From Aplidium turbinatum (Eukaryota > Chordata > Ascidiacea > Aplousobranchia > Polyclinidae): 64,000 nucleotides of DNA. The DNA lies in NCBI GenBank assembly GCA_918807975.1, contig OU964923.1, forward strand, positions 25,773,235 to 25,837,234. The letters run 5' to 3'. A model generated the notes under the pieces. The model was not told the origin of the DNA, did not search any database, and saw only the letters and a list, made by a program, of their open reading frames with translations. Position numbers and translations under genes: made by a program. Shown here one piece after another: positions 47,181 to 58,333 of this stretch (positions are counted from its first letter, which is position 1; each line of letters begins with the position of its first letter).

Positions 47181-47590
47181 TTTATTATCATTTAAAAGTT
47201 ATTTTTCGGCAGTTAGTAGTTGGAAAATTAAAAAAAAATTTTGGCTGAATATACCAGGGTATGTAACCTACTGTTATGCCAAAAAAGGAGGATGCATGAC
47301 CTTTGTATGGAGAGAAAATAATGAGCATATAGCTTACCGATGTTTGATCCTGTGTGCCAACATATAGCTCATAAGTCATAACATAATTTCGTCAATCTCA
47401 TCAATCGTCAACTGCGTTGCGAATTCAGCAAATTCTTTTTTGTTGCTTTGAAACTTATGTAACATATGATTCCATAAGGAAACGCGATATACCAAAATTT
47501 CAAATTAAAATTTTTAGGGGTCCGCGACCGCTTCGAAGACACCAAAAGGGGTCCACCAAGACAAAAAGGTTGAGAACCACTGGGCTATAG

Positions 47591-48479
47591 CCTATATGTT
47601 CTATAGGGTAGCCTAAGTAGGCTACTTGATTTTTCTCGTTTTGAAAAAACAAACAAAAGTAGCCTACATCTTTCTCTCGTCTCTGTGGCAGTAGCCTATG
47701 GTGGAGGTTGGGGCCTCAAACGGGTTTCTTTAGTTCCTAGAGATTTTTTTTATCTACATCCGGCTCTGTTACGAAGTGATCATTCACGTAGGCGTATAAC
47801 ATTTATTCCGATAATAGTAACCAGAACTTAATTACAAATGGAAATGAAAAGTTCAGGCAGTCTTCCATCGAAATCCAAAAGTAGGCTAAGACTATTCCAC
47901 GAACAGCAACTGAAGTAGTGCGACCACTTTGTAATCACACCAAATGAAAACTTTTAGAGTATGCGGCCGTTCTGCAAAGGACCGAACCAAACGAGAACTG
48001 ATAGAGTGCGACCATTCTGTGAAGAACCAAGCAAAAACGGATGTGCTATAGAACCACTGAAAGTGGCAGTGTTAGCAATGCCACGCGTCAAAGCTTGCAA
48101 CACACGCCTGGAATGTAGGCCTAACACGTGCAGGCCCATCGAAAAATCTGAACAACAATCTACGTGCGCACATACTGGAAAAGTGCAGGGCTGTGCTCAA
48201 AACATAGTCGGGGTCGATTGGGTAAAACCCCTTTTGCCATCACTTCAAAAATAACTTAATGCCTATCGCCTATCCAATGACACATAGAATAATCTGTTTT
48301 CTTAGTTGCGATCGTGTCATATTTTAAACTGATTATCCTAATTTGGTATGATTGAACTTACGTTATAACTTTCGCATTTTGTTGCTTCTCCCTTTTCTCT
48401 CTCCAAATTGGCTTTTGTTGTGATGGTCAAAAATAAAAACAAACTGAACTGTATTTTTATATGGCTTCACAACGAAAAT
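47591..48479. other. Intergenic with a degenerate minisatellite
   Basis: At about 47905-48050 roughly 47-bp units repeat (GAGAACTGATAGAGTGCGAC, GAAAACTTTTAGAGTATGCG). Part of the unit, CTGATAGAGTGCGACCATTC, also occurs inverted at about 35265-35290, beside SINE-like copy 1. No gene is supported. Confidence 0.5.
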
Positions 48480-48912
48480 TTGCTCATCATCATTATGTTC
48501 CTTCCTCGTATTGAGGGTTGGATACAATGCACCATTGTTCTCGACTCGACCATGAGCTTTTCATAACTTAATTTTGTTCATTTAGTGATGTTTGATGTCC
48601 AAACCATTCTTGGTCTGCCTTTGTTTCTTTTACCGTTTATCTTCCCTTCGATCTTTGTACCGTAATGAGTTTTGCCTTATTGTAGGCTATGTCCGAAATA
48701 TTTCAATTTTCTTTTTTTGACTAATTGTAGGCTAAGAGAATTTTGCTTGAATTGAATTTGGATAATAGGCTACTTCATCGTTACGTAGTGATCTTTTGTT
48801 TCCATGAAATTTTTAACATTTGCCTGTGTGACCAGAGCTCGAAGGCATCGATCCGTTTTTTCATTTTGTGTGACATTGTCCAAGTTTCAGAGTTGTATAA
48901 AAGGGTTGAACA
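48480..48912 (-). pseudogene. LINE 3' end, reverse transcriptase tail
   Basis: Minus-strand fragments SETWTMSHKMKKRIDAFELW and further on KINGKRNKGRPRMVWTSN match the C-terminal part of non-LTR retrotransposon polymerases. It ends in an ATGATGATG-like tail at about 48485. 5'-truncated; clade not certain. Confidence 0.7.
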
Positions 48913-49194
48913 GATATAGCATTTTAATATTCTTTGACGAATTGAATAAATATGTAGGCCTACGTTTTGAAATCTTAATTGTGCGATTTAACGTATTACA
49001 GTAAGCTTAGTAGCCTACTGCTCAAAAAGTGCTTTATTAAAAGACTTGAGAAAGCGTTTGAATAAGGTATTTTTCTTCCTTCCAATCTTAAATTTTAGAG
49101 CCCTTAAATCTTGAAGCCCTAGGCTTCAGCCTTTCCAGTCTAATGGTAAATCCGGCACTGAGTACTAGGATCATTCTTTGCAACCACCGTTCTG

Positions 49195-49420
49195 TTGACG
49201 AAGACTTTTCTAGTTAGGAGGTCCAGAGAGAACATTTGGACCCGGGCCTGAGATGAAATTAGGAGGCCGTAACCTTTCTACGGGGCCAAGAAACTTGAAG
49301 AAACCACCGTGGCCTATATTTTTTGGATATAGTGCACTTTTTTAGAAGTGTCTTAATTTAAGGCCAAAAATCTTGTACCAGGCCCAAACTATCCTCTCAA
49401 CGGCCCAGTGCATTGGCATT
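49195..49420. repeat. Dispersed repeat, copy 2
   Basis: Diverged match to 27840-28070. Just before it, an inverted CAGTGCCGGATTTAC end (about 49145-49160) resembles a hAT-MITE terminus without a partner. Confidence 0.45.
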
Positions 49421-49927
49421 TTTCTTAGCCTACAAGGCACTGAGGGAAATTTTCGCTTAGCCGTATGGAGGCGCTGCGAAGCAGGACTGAAAATAATTTG
49501 AAGGTCGGTCACAGGGTCACGTGTTTTGAAATGGCTGTTTATTTTTGGTCGAACTTGGCACAAAGTTTTTACAAATGATAAAACATAATTTCAACTTGGC
49601 TTGCATAATAAATCACATGAACAGCAGGTATTCAATTACACTGAATACGGTACCAGAAACAAATTAACCCATAGCCTATCCTTCTAAAGTCAGTTTAAAA
49701 CTAACGGCGCAAAAATAAAGATTCTAATTTGTAAACATAGGCTGCTGATGCTCATAAAAATCCAGTATTTGGCTAAATATCATAATGAAGAATCTAGATA
49801 ATTTTTTGATCAATTTAAATTATGAGTTAACAGCTACCACGATATTTACGGCAATTGAGCAACCTAAAAAAAGTGCTTTTTGCTTTTAAGCTTCACAAGA
49901 TTTGTAATAAATTCCGTTTCAGTAATA

Positions 49928-50889
49928 GGGGAGACTGGGGTTAGTTGGAAAGTTTGTTTTAAGTGGAATTTAAAACAATCGGTGCATGACCTGACAACTT
50001 GAAGTGGCTTAAATTATCATCTATTGTGTCTCCTATCATACAACTAAAAATACGTTTTCAGTTAATTTAACTTTTAATGCAAATTTAAAATAAACAAACA
50101 TACAATTGATTTTCCAACTAACCCCATGCCTGGGGTTAGTTGAAAAACGTCAGTTTACTGCACGCTAATTAACTGGATACTCTTTTTTCAACCAACAAAC
50201 ATTTACATGGGGTTGTAAGCAAATATGTTTATTTGCTTTGAAATCAAAATGCAAAGAATTCTACACCTAATCACCGCAAAAACGTTTTTTTAATAAAATC
50301 GTTGTTAAAACTTGTGATATCGTATATATTGCACTTTCCAAGTTATTCAAATTAAAATTTTACTAGTATATCTGCTTAAAACAAGTAGGCTACATTTGAA
50401 CTTATACTACTTAGCCTACTATCATACCACGACGACATAGCCTACTCCTATCATACTACATCGTCATACTGTTATCAAAACATTTTCCAACTAACCCCAC
50501 CCACTATTTTCCAACTAGCCCCATTAGCATATGACAAACTATTTTCCTGAAATTTTCAAGCATGGTGCATTTGACTAAAATTTGTTTATTTCTTAGTGTT
50601 GTAGAACACCTACAGCTGGCACACACCAAAAAACTTCTGTCTATCTTTAACGACATCGAAGCAAAAGATGTTTCTTAAAACGCCAAAAACTTTACTTCGA
50701 AAGTAAGAAAATACAAAATTGTCAGCCAAACAGGCATAACTGGACTCAACAAATCGAAATTAACATGGATTAGGCTATATGCTTTTATAAATTACATCAC
50801 ATAGTGGCAGTAAATATTTTAAAAAGTCATCGAGAAAAAAATGATAATTTTTCAACTAACCCCGCCTTCCAACTAATCCCGGTCTCCCC
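49928..50889. mobile_element. TA-flanked MITE, family C
   Basis: 962 bp; GGGGAGACTGGGGTTAGTTG at the left and the inverse at the right (CCAACTAATCCCGGTCTCCC), TA on both sides. TTCCAACTAACCCC words recur in both orientations inside. Non-coding. Same architecture as family B with a different word. Confidence 0.88.
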
Positions 50890-51653
50890 TAAATTTCAAC
50901 AGCCGAAGTATTTTAGCCCATCTCTCTAAGTCTAGGGTAAAAGTGGATTTCCAAAAACTTGTCAGGCAGGGCTATAGAATATGCTATAGTTGGCTACTGT
51001 AGCCTACATCAACAATGGCAGATCACTTGAGTGGTGTATCCTTTAGCTTACAAACATTCATTTGCAATCCAAATTATTGTGGTATTACCGCATCAACTGT
51101 TAAGGTTGAGAGGTATTTAATGTGCAAAAATGTATTTAATGTGCAAAAAACGAGTGAAGATACGGTTACGCTCAGCGACGACTTTCGATCTTCTCTCAGA
51201 CTTGTGTGTGCTTCATTGCCATCGTGCAGGATTATTGAGAGGATAAATCGAATTGTCCCAAGTCTAGCTAGCTGGAAGCGACAAATGGACTTTTAATTGT
51301 GGTGCTATTTGCTAATAAGTGTTGAAACTATTATTATGTGGTAGATTGAAAAAATGTTTGGAAAAGTAGATTGTGTATTAACAAAAAACAGGCGATTTAT
51401 CTTTACATTAACCTACTAAAATTGTTTGTAAATTAAGCAATTTTTGTTGTAATATGCTTGGATATGGTACGAATTACGATATTAAAATGCTTTGTCTCAA
51501 AATATATTGTAGACTAGCTACTATAGGCTACTACTACACCGTCCCAGTTTTAGGTAGACACTTTACATCTTGCAACAGTGCCTTATAGTGTTTTAAGGAC
51601 AGAGGCTACAAATACTAAAACTAAATAGGCTATCCTAAGTATCAACCAGGGAT

Positions 51654-52190
51654 TCATAAGTAACTAACTAATCTCTCTTCAACAACTGTTACAAACCCTG
51701 CAGGCAAAATCACATCTTTCAGTTGTGACACAAAGGAAGAAAAATCAATTAAAACATCCTTCTTCATAAATTCTTCATTTAACTGTTTGATTCTGTTGTT
51801 TTCAGAATCTCGCCTGGAGGCAGAAGTGCTGGAAGTTGTTGGACGAGATGTAGGCAAAGAACTAGAAAGATATTTTGGCAACTTAGAAAACTTACGAGGA
51901 ATAGCTGTAGCCTTTAAACGAATATACTGCAACTGTTGAGTTTCTCTAGCATTGCATCGGTCGGGTCGCTTATCAGCAGAAACTTCTTGAAAGTCCTCCT
52001 CGTAAAAATGGTGTGCACACACTCTGTGTGAACTATTCAATTTCCTGTCTTTTCGTGGAATAGCTCTAATCCATTTTTTTTGTAAGTTTTCTTCTTTTGG
52101 AAATCGAAATAAAGATATTTTTTCTGTGGGCTCTTTTGATTTATATCGGTAACCAGTCTTGCAGTTAGGAACACAGCAAACATTGGGCAT
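51654..52190 (-). CDS. THAP-domain protein
   Basis: 178 aa in one exon. Residues 1-95 are a full THAP zinc finger: CCVPNC, the invariant Trp in KKWIRAIPR, HRVCAHHF with the final C-x2-H, and AIPRKF as the AVPTIF-like box. A Ser/Thr-rich linker follows, then a short conserved tail (FVSQLKDVILPAGFVTVVEE). THAP proteins bind DNA; many derive from P-element, Kolobok or similar transposases, and stand-alone ones act as transcription factors. No catalytic domain is present. I see no clear inverted repeats around it, so host or transposon origin is open. Confidence 0.8.
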   Translation of the reverse strand: MPNVCCVPNCKTGYRYKSKEPTEKISLFRFPKEENLQKKWIRAIPRKDRKLNSSHRVCAHHFYEEDFQEVSADKRPDRCNARETQQLQYIRLKATAIPRKFSKLPKYLSSSLPTSRPTTSSTSASRRDSENNRIKQLNEEFMKKDVLIDFSSFVSQLKDVILPAGFVTVVEERLVSYL

Positions 52191-53714
52191 GGTTCAACAG
52201 CATGCTAAAATTAAATCATTACAAAAGATGTATTTGCACTACAGTACAAACTGCAAAATGTGTATTGGACAATTGTTGGTCAATATCATAAAATAGCATT
52301 ATACTGAGCTAAGCTAGGTAGCTTAAATGTTTAGGCTAACTGAGTAAAGTATGTTGCCACTGACTGTTGAAAAAAATCCTCTACCATGATGCTTAATTCA
52401 AAATTTTGCAAATCTGCAATGATGGTAAGCTTGAATACCTTTAAGCTATTCTGTCACAAGTCTGCACACTGGACCAATGCCATTAAATTTCAACTAGTTT
52501 TGCAGATGCAATTAATCTAACCCTAACCTCAACATTTCCTTAATGTCAAGTGTTTGCTCTCTGCGACCTTAAGATTTATAGGCTATCCAATATTCCTCAA
52601 ATCGGAAAAAGAATTTCCTTTTACAATAATGGTAGAGTAGACTAGTAGAGCGACTCTACCAGTTGCTTGTTGTACAACACGTGAGCAGAGCTGCCATTTT
52701 ACCAACGTTAGTTGGAGATGGCAACAAAAGTTAACTATTGCTAAATTTTTAGTCTAAATTGATATTTCAAGTAAATCATACAGCAATAAAACCAAAAAAG
52801 TAAAATTAACAACATCATAAAGAGAAAAACAAGAAAATTGCTTACAATTGTTGCAAACTGATTTGCACTGTAAAAGTTATGTATCTAGACAAAAATCACA
52901 AAGTGAAGTTCATTGTTTTTATTTCCGACCATCACAACAAACAACAATATAGGCTATGCCAAACATGGCAGAGGTCTAGAAAAGGCAAAAGCGAAAAAAC
53001 GCATACGTTATAACGTACTTCATACCAAAATAAGGCAATCAGTTTATAATATGGCACAGCCGCAATACATTATTACTTGTTCCACTATAGCTTAAGAAAA
53101 GCAAAAGAAACGTAATTGCCGGATGCAATGAAACTATTGTTTTGTTGACATTTCTTAGGTATAAACAGCAACCTCTCTACCTAATTTTTTTTTAGTTATT
53201 GAGCAAAAAAATGCAAAATAAGCCCACTGTTTTATCAGTGGGTTAAACTCTTTAGTAACCTGGCAACTCTGTAGAAACGAGAGAAAGCGTCTTGTGACAA
53301 ATCAGCAAACTTTCATTTTTTTCAAAATCTCTCAATTTTGTGTAACACTTCGCTTGTCGTGAAGCTGCGCGAAGAGCAAAAGAGTGAGCGGTCTCTATAT
53401 AATGGGTCTCTGGTATCAACCAAGATAAAAAGCTCAACCAAGTCGAAATTACCATAAAAAAATGATACCTTACCCTAATGTTGAACCTAATGTAAAACCA
53501 TTTCAATCCAGCGAGTACTCGTATTCAAAAGAGAACATTTACAAAAGTGCAATAAGAATGAAGTAGGATTATCTGAAAAATAAAAAATGTTTTTGGTGCT
53601 TTAAACAAACCTCACTTTGTTCGTTAGAGTTGGGTTTACACAACAAAGAACCTTTGATATTTCTCATAGGATGGTTTGATTTTCAAGACTTCAAAAACAA
53701 AAACTTTTCAAGTT
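52191..53714. other. Upstream region of the THAP gene, no other gene
   Basis: AT-rich; contains GGCAACTCTGT-type words at about 53265 seen again near 63355. No coding exon is supported. Confidence 0.35.
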
Positions 53715-53950
53715 TGGTTTGGTTTTAAATCATTTTTATCCTCAGACTGAAAAAGCTTCTGATAGGTTATTCCTGGCGGTTTGCTTATTTGTTGAGGCTG
53801 TAAACCACTGATGCATGGCCGATTACCGAGATTGACAGAGCAAAGTTTCCTCTTGTTGTTGTCTTGAATTTATCCATCCAGCAGGTGCCGCTGAATGGAG
53901 CGCAGGCCTGAAATACGTTGCTTAAAAGGACGTGTCCCGTAGAGCCTATA
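53715..53950 (-). mobile_element. SINE-like repeat family S, copy 2
   Basis: Shares the order of blocks with copies 1 and 3 (GCTGAATGGAG, AGATTGACAGAG, GATAGGTTATTCCTGG) but is truncated at the box-B side. Confidence 0.55.
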
Positions 53951-55640
53951 ACTCACCACAACTTATTCATTTTTTTTCAGACAAAGAAACAAAGAAACAC
54001 AAAATACTCAAATCATAATATTTTTGCACATGTTTATTATTTTTATACAAAATGCACATTATTAGATAAAATGCAGTATATGGTAAGCCCTAAGTAGATT
54101 AAATTAACGTCATTTTTTTATAAAGTTCTGTATTTATCACCAATTTAATTGGTAATAAATGCAGAATTATTGAAAATGATCTTTTTTCAGCCATCTATGT
54201 AGGCTCATAGGCTACTGTAACTTAGCAAAAAGGTTGACCGTACTAGGGATGGCCAAGCAAGTCAGGTGGGCAAAAACATTTTAAAACTTGACATTCAGGT
54301 CAAGGTCAAGTGTAGAAAATGGTAATCTTGTCACGTTTCTAGCTGTAGTAGCTCTTCCTTCTAATATTTAAAATTATCAAGTGTATTTATAAACTTGCTT
54401 GTAAAGCCTGATCTGTAGTTTACCCACTCCTGGCCTAAACAGCAGTAACTTTAAAATTACGCTCCATATTAATCAAGCTAAATTTTCAGCAAAGAGTAAA
54501 GATCAAACAAAAATTTTACTTTTTATCATCAACACTTTACAAGTGTTATTGCGAATTTCAGTAGACTAATACGTATTCTTTAATAACAGCAAGCAATTGC
54601 ATTTCTTAAAACACCTCGTTAAAATATTTCAAACTAACTTGACCTCAGGTAAGCCTATAGACACATCAATATTTTTTGAATTACAGAATGTTGCTTACAT
54701 CACGATCAAAATGCGTGTGATGAGACAATAAAAGATATGTTGATATCAGAGGTCAGGGTAAGCAAACTTTCAATACAGTACTTCAATATCAGCGTATTTT
54801 CTGACTGTAGCTTGGAAAGCTACTTCGAATGATCAGTAGGCTATAGCTTATTTACAGAAGTTTCCAGCAATTACAGCGTTTCGACAAATAAACTTTTTTT
54901 TCTGACAGTAGACATAATCCAGGCAACCACTTTATCTGTTCCAGATGTTTACCAGATCGGGACCAGATAAAGTGGTTGTCTAAGAAGCCTACTCTTTTGC
55001 CAAGGACCATTATCCATATTCCATAGCATGTATAATATGCCATATGCTACTTATACTGTATTTACATAATGATTAATAGCACCCATGTCGCGTATACCAC
55101 CAAGGTAACTGCTATTACCTGCTTTTGCAAAATTAAACATGTTAGAGTCGCTAAAGCTGAAAAGCTTACATGGCAAAAGACGATTGCACTGGTGGGCTAC
55201 ATGCGCTTGTGTCAAGATATAGCCTACATTTACGGTGTATAATTAGCACCTTTCTTAAAGATTCTGTGCACCTATCTTAGACCCACTGTGCAAATGACAG
55301 AAAGTTTGAAAGATCATAATTGCCAACTTCTGTATCAGATCAGGCACACAATCATCATCGTCACACTTTAACTATAGGCTAAGTTAAATAAGAAAATGTT
55401 CACAATTTATAAGCTGCATTATTGTTTTTCCTCTATGAGCTTGGCGTCTTGATGAAGTAGGCTATACCTGTCGCTGGTCGTTAGAGTAAGTTTGAGATGG
55501 ATGAGTCTTGAATCTAGATTAGTGGTTCTCAAACCGAGGTACACGAACTTTTAAAGTCCATGGAAAGGTTTAGATTTTAAGCAAAATTACTAAACGTAAG
55601 CGCCAAAATTACCGAATTTAAGAGCAATTTTGCAAAAATT
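53951..55640. other. Intergenic, possible small exons
   Basis: Two open segments at 54590-54648 and 54687-54757 join in phase across a 38-bp GTAAGC..TTACAG gap, with a further GTAAGC donor after the second (see findings). A hairpin ACCACTTTATCTG / CAGATAAAGTGGT lies at about 54924-54978. An unpaired hAT-like end GTGGTTCTCAAACC is at about 55522. Confidence 0.35.
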
Positions 55641-56156
55641 TCAAGCGGTTACGTCAATTGCAGTATGCGAAATAACACACGTACAGGCAACAGCAAATTT
55701 TCGTGACACCAAACGAGGTAAATGTGTTGCATTACTCCAAACAGCTACCTGAAAACTGACTCTGACTGGAACACTATGATATCGTGGCAGAGCGTTTCCC
55801 GTATTCAGATCGAAGCAAGAGTTGCATGCACAACATGCTTGATAAATAACTCTTGGAAATCGAAAATTATCCTGAGACCTAAGTAACACCCAAGGCGACG
55901 TGCTTCGGAGTCTCATCTGCTGGGAAGATTCTATTTCGTTAAGTAGAGTTCTGTTTATGTACGGGCAATCTTTAGAGTCTTGTTGGCAAACCGACCGTAC
56001 AGCCTCGGGGTGAAGATTCATCCGCATTTTGCGCGGAAAATTTCGTTGTACTTCCTCGAACATTTTTTCTTTCAATACTGTCAGACTCACACCCTTGTAG
56101 CTACGGGATTCGGATAATAAGGTGAAGTTCACCAACAAACAGAGACATAAGAAAAG
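55641..56156 (-). CDS. IL-17 family cytokine, main exon
   Basis: The exon encodes 171 aa and a stop. A TTTTTCTATTTCAG acceptor ends at 56157, and no ATG lies at a sensible place, so a short first exon with the start codon must be upstream. The exon opens with a hydrophobic signal-peptide stretch (LFLCLCLLVNFTLL). The IL-17 hallmarks follow: an N-terminal Cys pair (CQQDSKDC), SPWVL, FPRVIYQACCACNSC, SVPVRV and the closing VACTCV. This is the cystine-knot fold of a secreted dimer. A short first exon inside the signal peptide is normal for IL-17 genes. Direct upstream neighbours are SINE-like copy 3 and a 5.9-kb transposon. Confidence 0.88.
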   Translation of the reverse strand, partial: LFLCLCLLVNFTLLSESRSYKGVSLTVLKEKMFEEVQRNFPRKMRMNLHPEAVRSVCQQDSKDCPYINRTLLNEIESSQQMRLRSTSPWVLLRSQDNFRFPRVIYQACCACNSCFDLNTGNALPRYHSVPVRVSFQVAVWSNATHLPRLVSRKFAVACTCVISHTAIDVTA

Positions 56157-56224
56157 CTGAAATAGAAAAATCACAGATTTAGAAAGGAAACATTGCTTCT
56201 TTTTTTAAAGCTGTTCGAAACAAA

Positions 56225-56510
56225 GGTATCTCAAAATATGACTGATTGATTTGATCTTTATCCTTGGACTGGGAAAGCTTCTGAGAGCTTACTTCTGGCA
56301 ATTTCGCATATTTGTACAGGCTTTGAACGATTGACACAAACCTGGTTACCGAGATAGACAGAGTGATGTTTCCGAGAGTTGTTGAAGTGTTGTTGCCGAA
56401 ATTTATTCCATCCATAAGGTTCCGCTGAATGGAGAGTAGTTCCGAAATGTGTTGCTTAAGTGCACACAATGAGAGTCGAACCAGCACCGCATGATCTTGT
56501 GTTCGAAAAT
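56225..56510 (-). mobile_element. SINE-like repeat family S, copy 3
   Basis: Box-B-like GGTTCGACTCTC near 56475, then blocks shared with copies 1 and 2 down to a GATAAAGATC tail at about 56255. Lies in the presumed first intron or promoter of the IL-17 gene. Confidence 0.6.
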
Positions 56511-56544
56511 TGTTAAACGAAGTGAATTGCAACTTTTCTATTAT

Positions 56545-57640
56545 AGTCCGGCAGCCCGTGACGTATTTGTAACATCATAAGGTACAAAAGGTTTGAGTGT
56601 TTTATCAACCTTGCCCCACTGTGGGATGTTCAGAAACCCACATCCGAGGTTTCACTGCTGGGGCGTTTGGGGGCTACGGCCCGGTGAAAAACCCATTTTG
56701 GGGGTCAAAAAAACATCATAAGGTACAAGAACAAAACCTATGCCAGATTTTATGCCTTCACTTGTAGACTTTGGAACAAGTCGATCTGGGTGCCCCAGGT
56801 GGGGCATTTCAGAATAAGGGGCCCCCAAAGTTGGGGCAAAATACGTAAAAATAACATCATAAAGTACAAAGATGAAACTTCTTTCATCAGTTGGGGCATG
56901 TTCCACTGAGTACGAAACAACTTTTCTTATGGCCCCAAGGTGGGGTTTAACCTCATTTTGGGGGTAAAACCCCTAAAATTCACAAAATTAACATCATAAG
57001 GTACATGGATGAAACCAAGTGTAGGTGATAGTACCTCACTTACGGATTTCAGAACATTAAAATTTGGTCGCCCCAGGTGGGGCATTCCCGAATAAGGAGC
57101 CCCCAAAGTTGGGGCAAAATACGTAAAAATAACATCATAAGGTACAAAGATGGAATTTGTATCACCAGCTAGGGCATGTTCCACTGAGTTCGAAACAACT
57201 TTTCTTATGGCCCCAAGGTGGGGCTTAACCTCATTTTGGGGGTAAAACCCCTAAAATTAACAAAATTAACATCATAAGGTACATGGATGAAACCAAGTGT
57301 AGGTGATAGTACCTCACTTACGGATTTCAAAACATTAAAATTTGGTCGCCCCAGGTGGGGCATTCCCGAATAAGGAGCCCCCAAAGTTGGGGCAATATAC
57401 GTAAAAAAAACATCATAAGGTACAAAGATGGAACTTGTATCATCAGTTGGGACGCGTTCCACCGAGTTCGAAAAAACTTTTCTTATGGCTCCAAGGTGGG
57501 GCTTAACCTCATTTTGGGGGTATATATAACTCCTAAAATTCACAAAATTAACATCATAAGGTATAAAACCAATAGTGTCTCTCGTATATATTTCAAAACG
57601 TCTGCAAATATTTTGGAAAATCAACGAAGTATGTAAGATA
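56545..57640. repeat. Left arm of the 5.9-kb transposon
   Basis: About four units of 275-278 bp. Each holds AACATCATAAGGTAC several times, plus GCCCCAGGTGGGGC and CCCCAAAGTTGGGGC. Each unit has an ATG-to-stop frame of about 85 codons read towards the element's end. Confidence 0.88.
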
Positions 57641-57709
57641 TAATATCTACACAGCATAACATTTGCTTATTAGGTTAAAATTTATCACAATGAAAATAGA
57701 TATTGTACG

Positions 57710-58333
57710 CAGGGGTGGATTGGCGGCTAATCATTAGCCTACTGGGAATTCGAGAACGTTCCCGGTTGGCCGGTCAGAGGATCACTGTCCTCAGGGCCGG
57801 ATTTAGGGGGGGCAGTTGCCTCGGGCCCCCCGACTTTTGAAGGGCCCCCCTATTATGGAAAAAAATGTGATTTTGTTATATATTTTTTCCTTTTGGCCTT
57901 TAAAGTCTGCAAAATGCTGTGCAGTACTGGACTGATGCTACTGTAGACGTAGAGATGGTTTTTCGCATGGGGGCCCCCGATCTAAAAGTGCCCCGGGCCC
58001 CCCATCAGCTAAATCCGGCCCTGACTGTCCTGTTTTATGTACAAAAGAAAATTTTATTTGAAATATAATAGTCGTAGCGCTACCGTATATCCTTATTGTT
58101 TGTTTGAATAACACTGACAATGATTCAAGTTACAAATCGAAGCTTGCTGTACAAATACGTACAATGTCTAATTTTATAGCCTAGCTTACATCATATTACC
58201 GATGAAAGACTTTTTCTGAATTGAAATAAATTGTTTGTGAAACGAGCATTTTTATGCTAAATCTATTTTGATAGAAGTGGACCGTTATTATTTTTAAATT
58301 CCCGAGCTAATTTAGTTTGAAAATCCGCCCCTG
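57710..58333. mobile_element. hAT-like MITE nested in the large transposon
   Basis: CAGGGGTGGATT and AATCCGCCCCTG ends, duplication ATTGTACG (57702-57709 and 58334-58341). It holds a further MITE. Confidence 0.88.
57792..58023. mobile_element. hAT-like MITE nested inside the previous one
   Basis: 232 bp; CAGGGCCGGATTTAG and CTAAATCCGGCCCTG ends, duplication ACTGTCCT (57784-57791 and 58024-58031). GGGCCCCCC blocks at both ends. Confidence 0.92.

Larger units (their letters stand above)
44747..47582. mobile_element. hAT-like element (GGTTCTCAACC ends) holding two transposons
   Basis: CAGTGGTTCTCAACC and GGTTGAGAACCACTG ends, duplication GGCTATAG (44739-44746 and 47583-47590). Subterminal GGGGGTCCGCG words recur at both ends. 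Contains the family-B MITE and a pogo-like element. Confidence 0.9.

Noticed and set aside
47961-48254. 97-codon plus-strand frame
   Set aside because: Lies largely in a degenerate minisatellite.
51015-51296. 93-codon plus-strand frame with a good start context
   Set aside because: No recognisable domain or partner exon; kept only as a note because it could be a small exon.
56652-57657. Repeated 85-codon frames as host genes
   Set aside because: They are repeat units of transposon arms, mirrored at 61735-62435.
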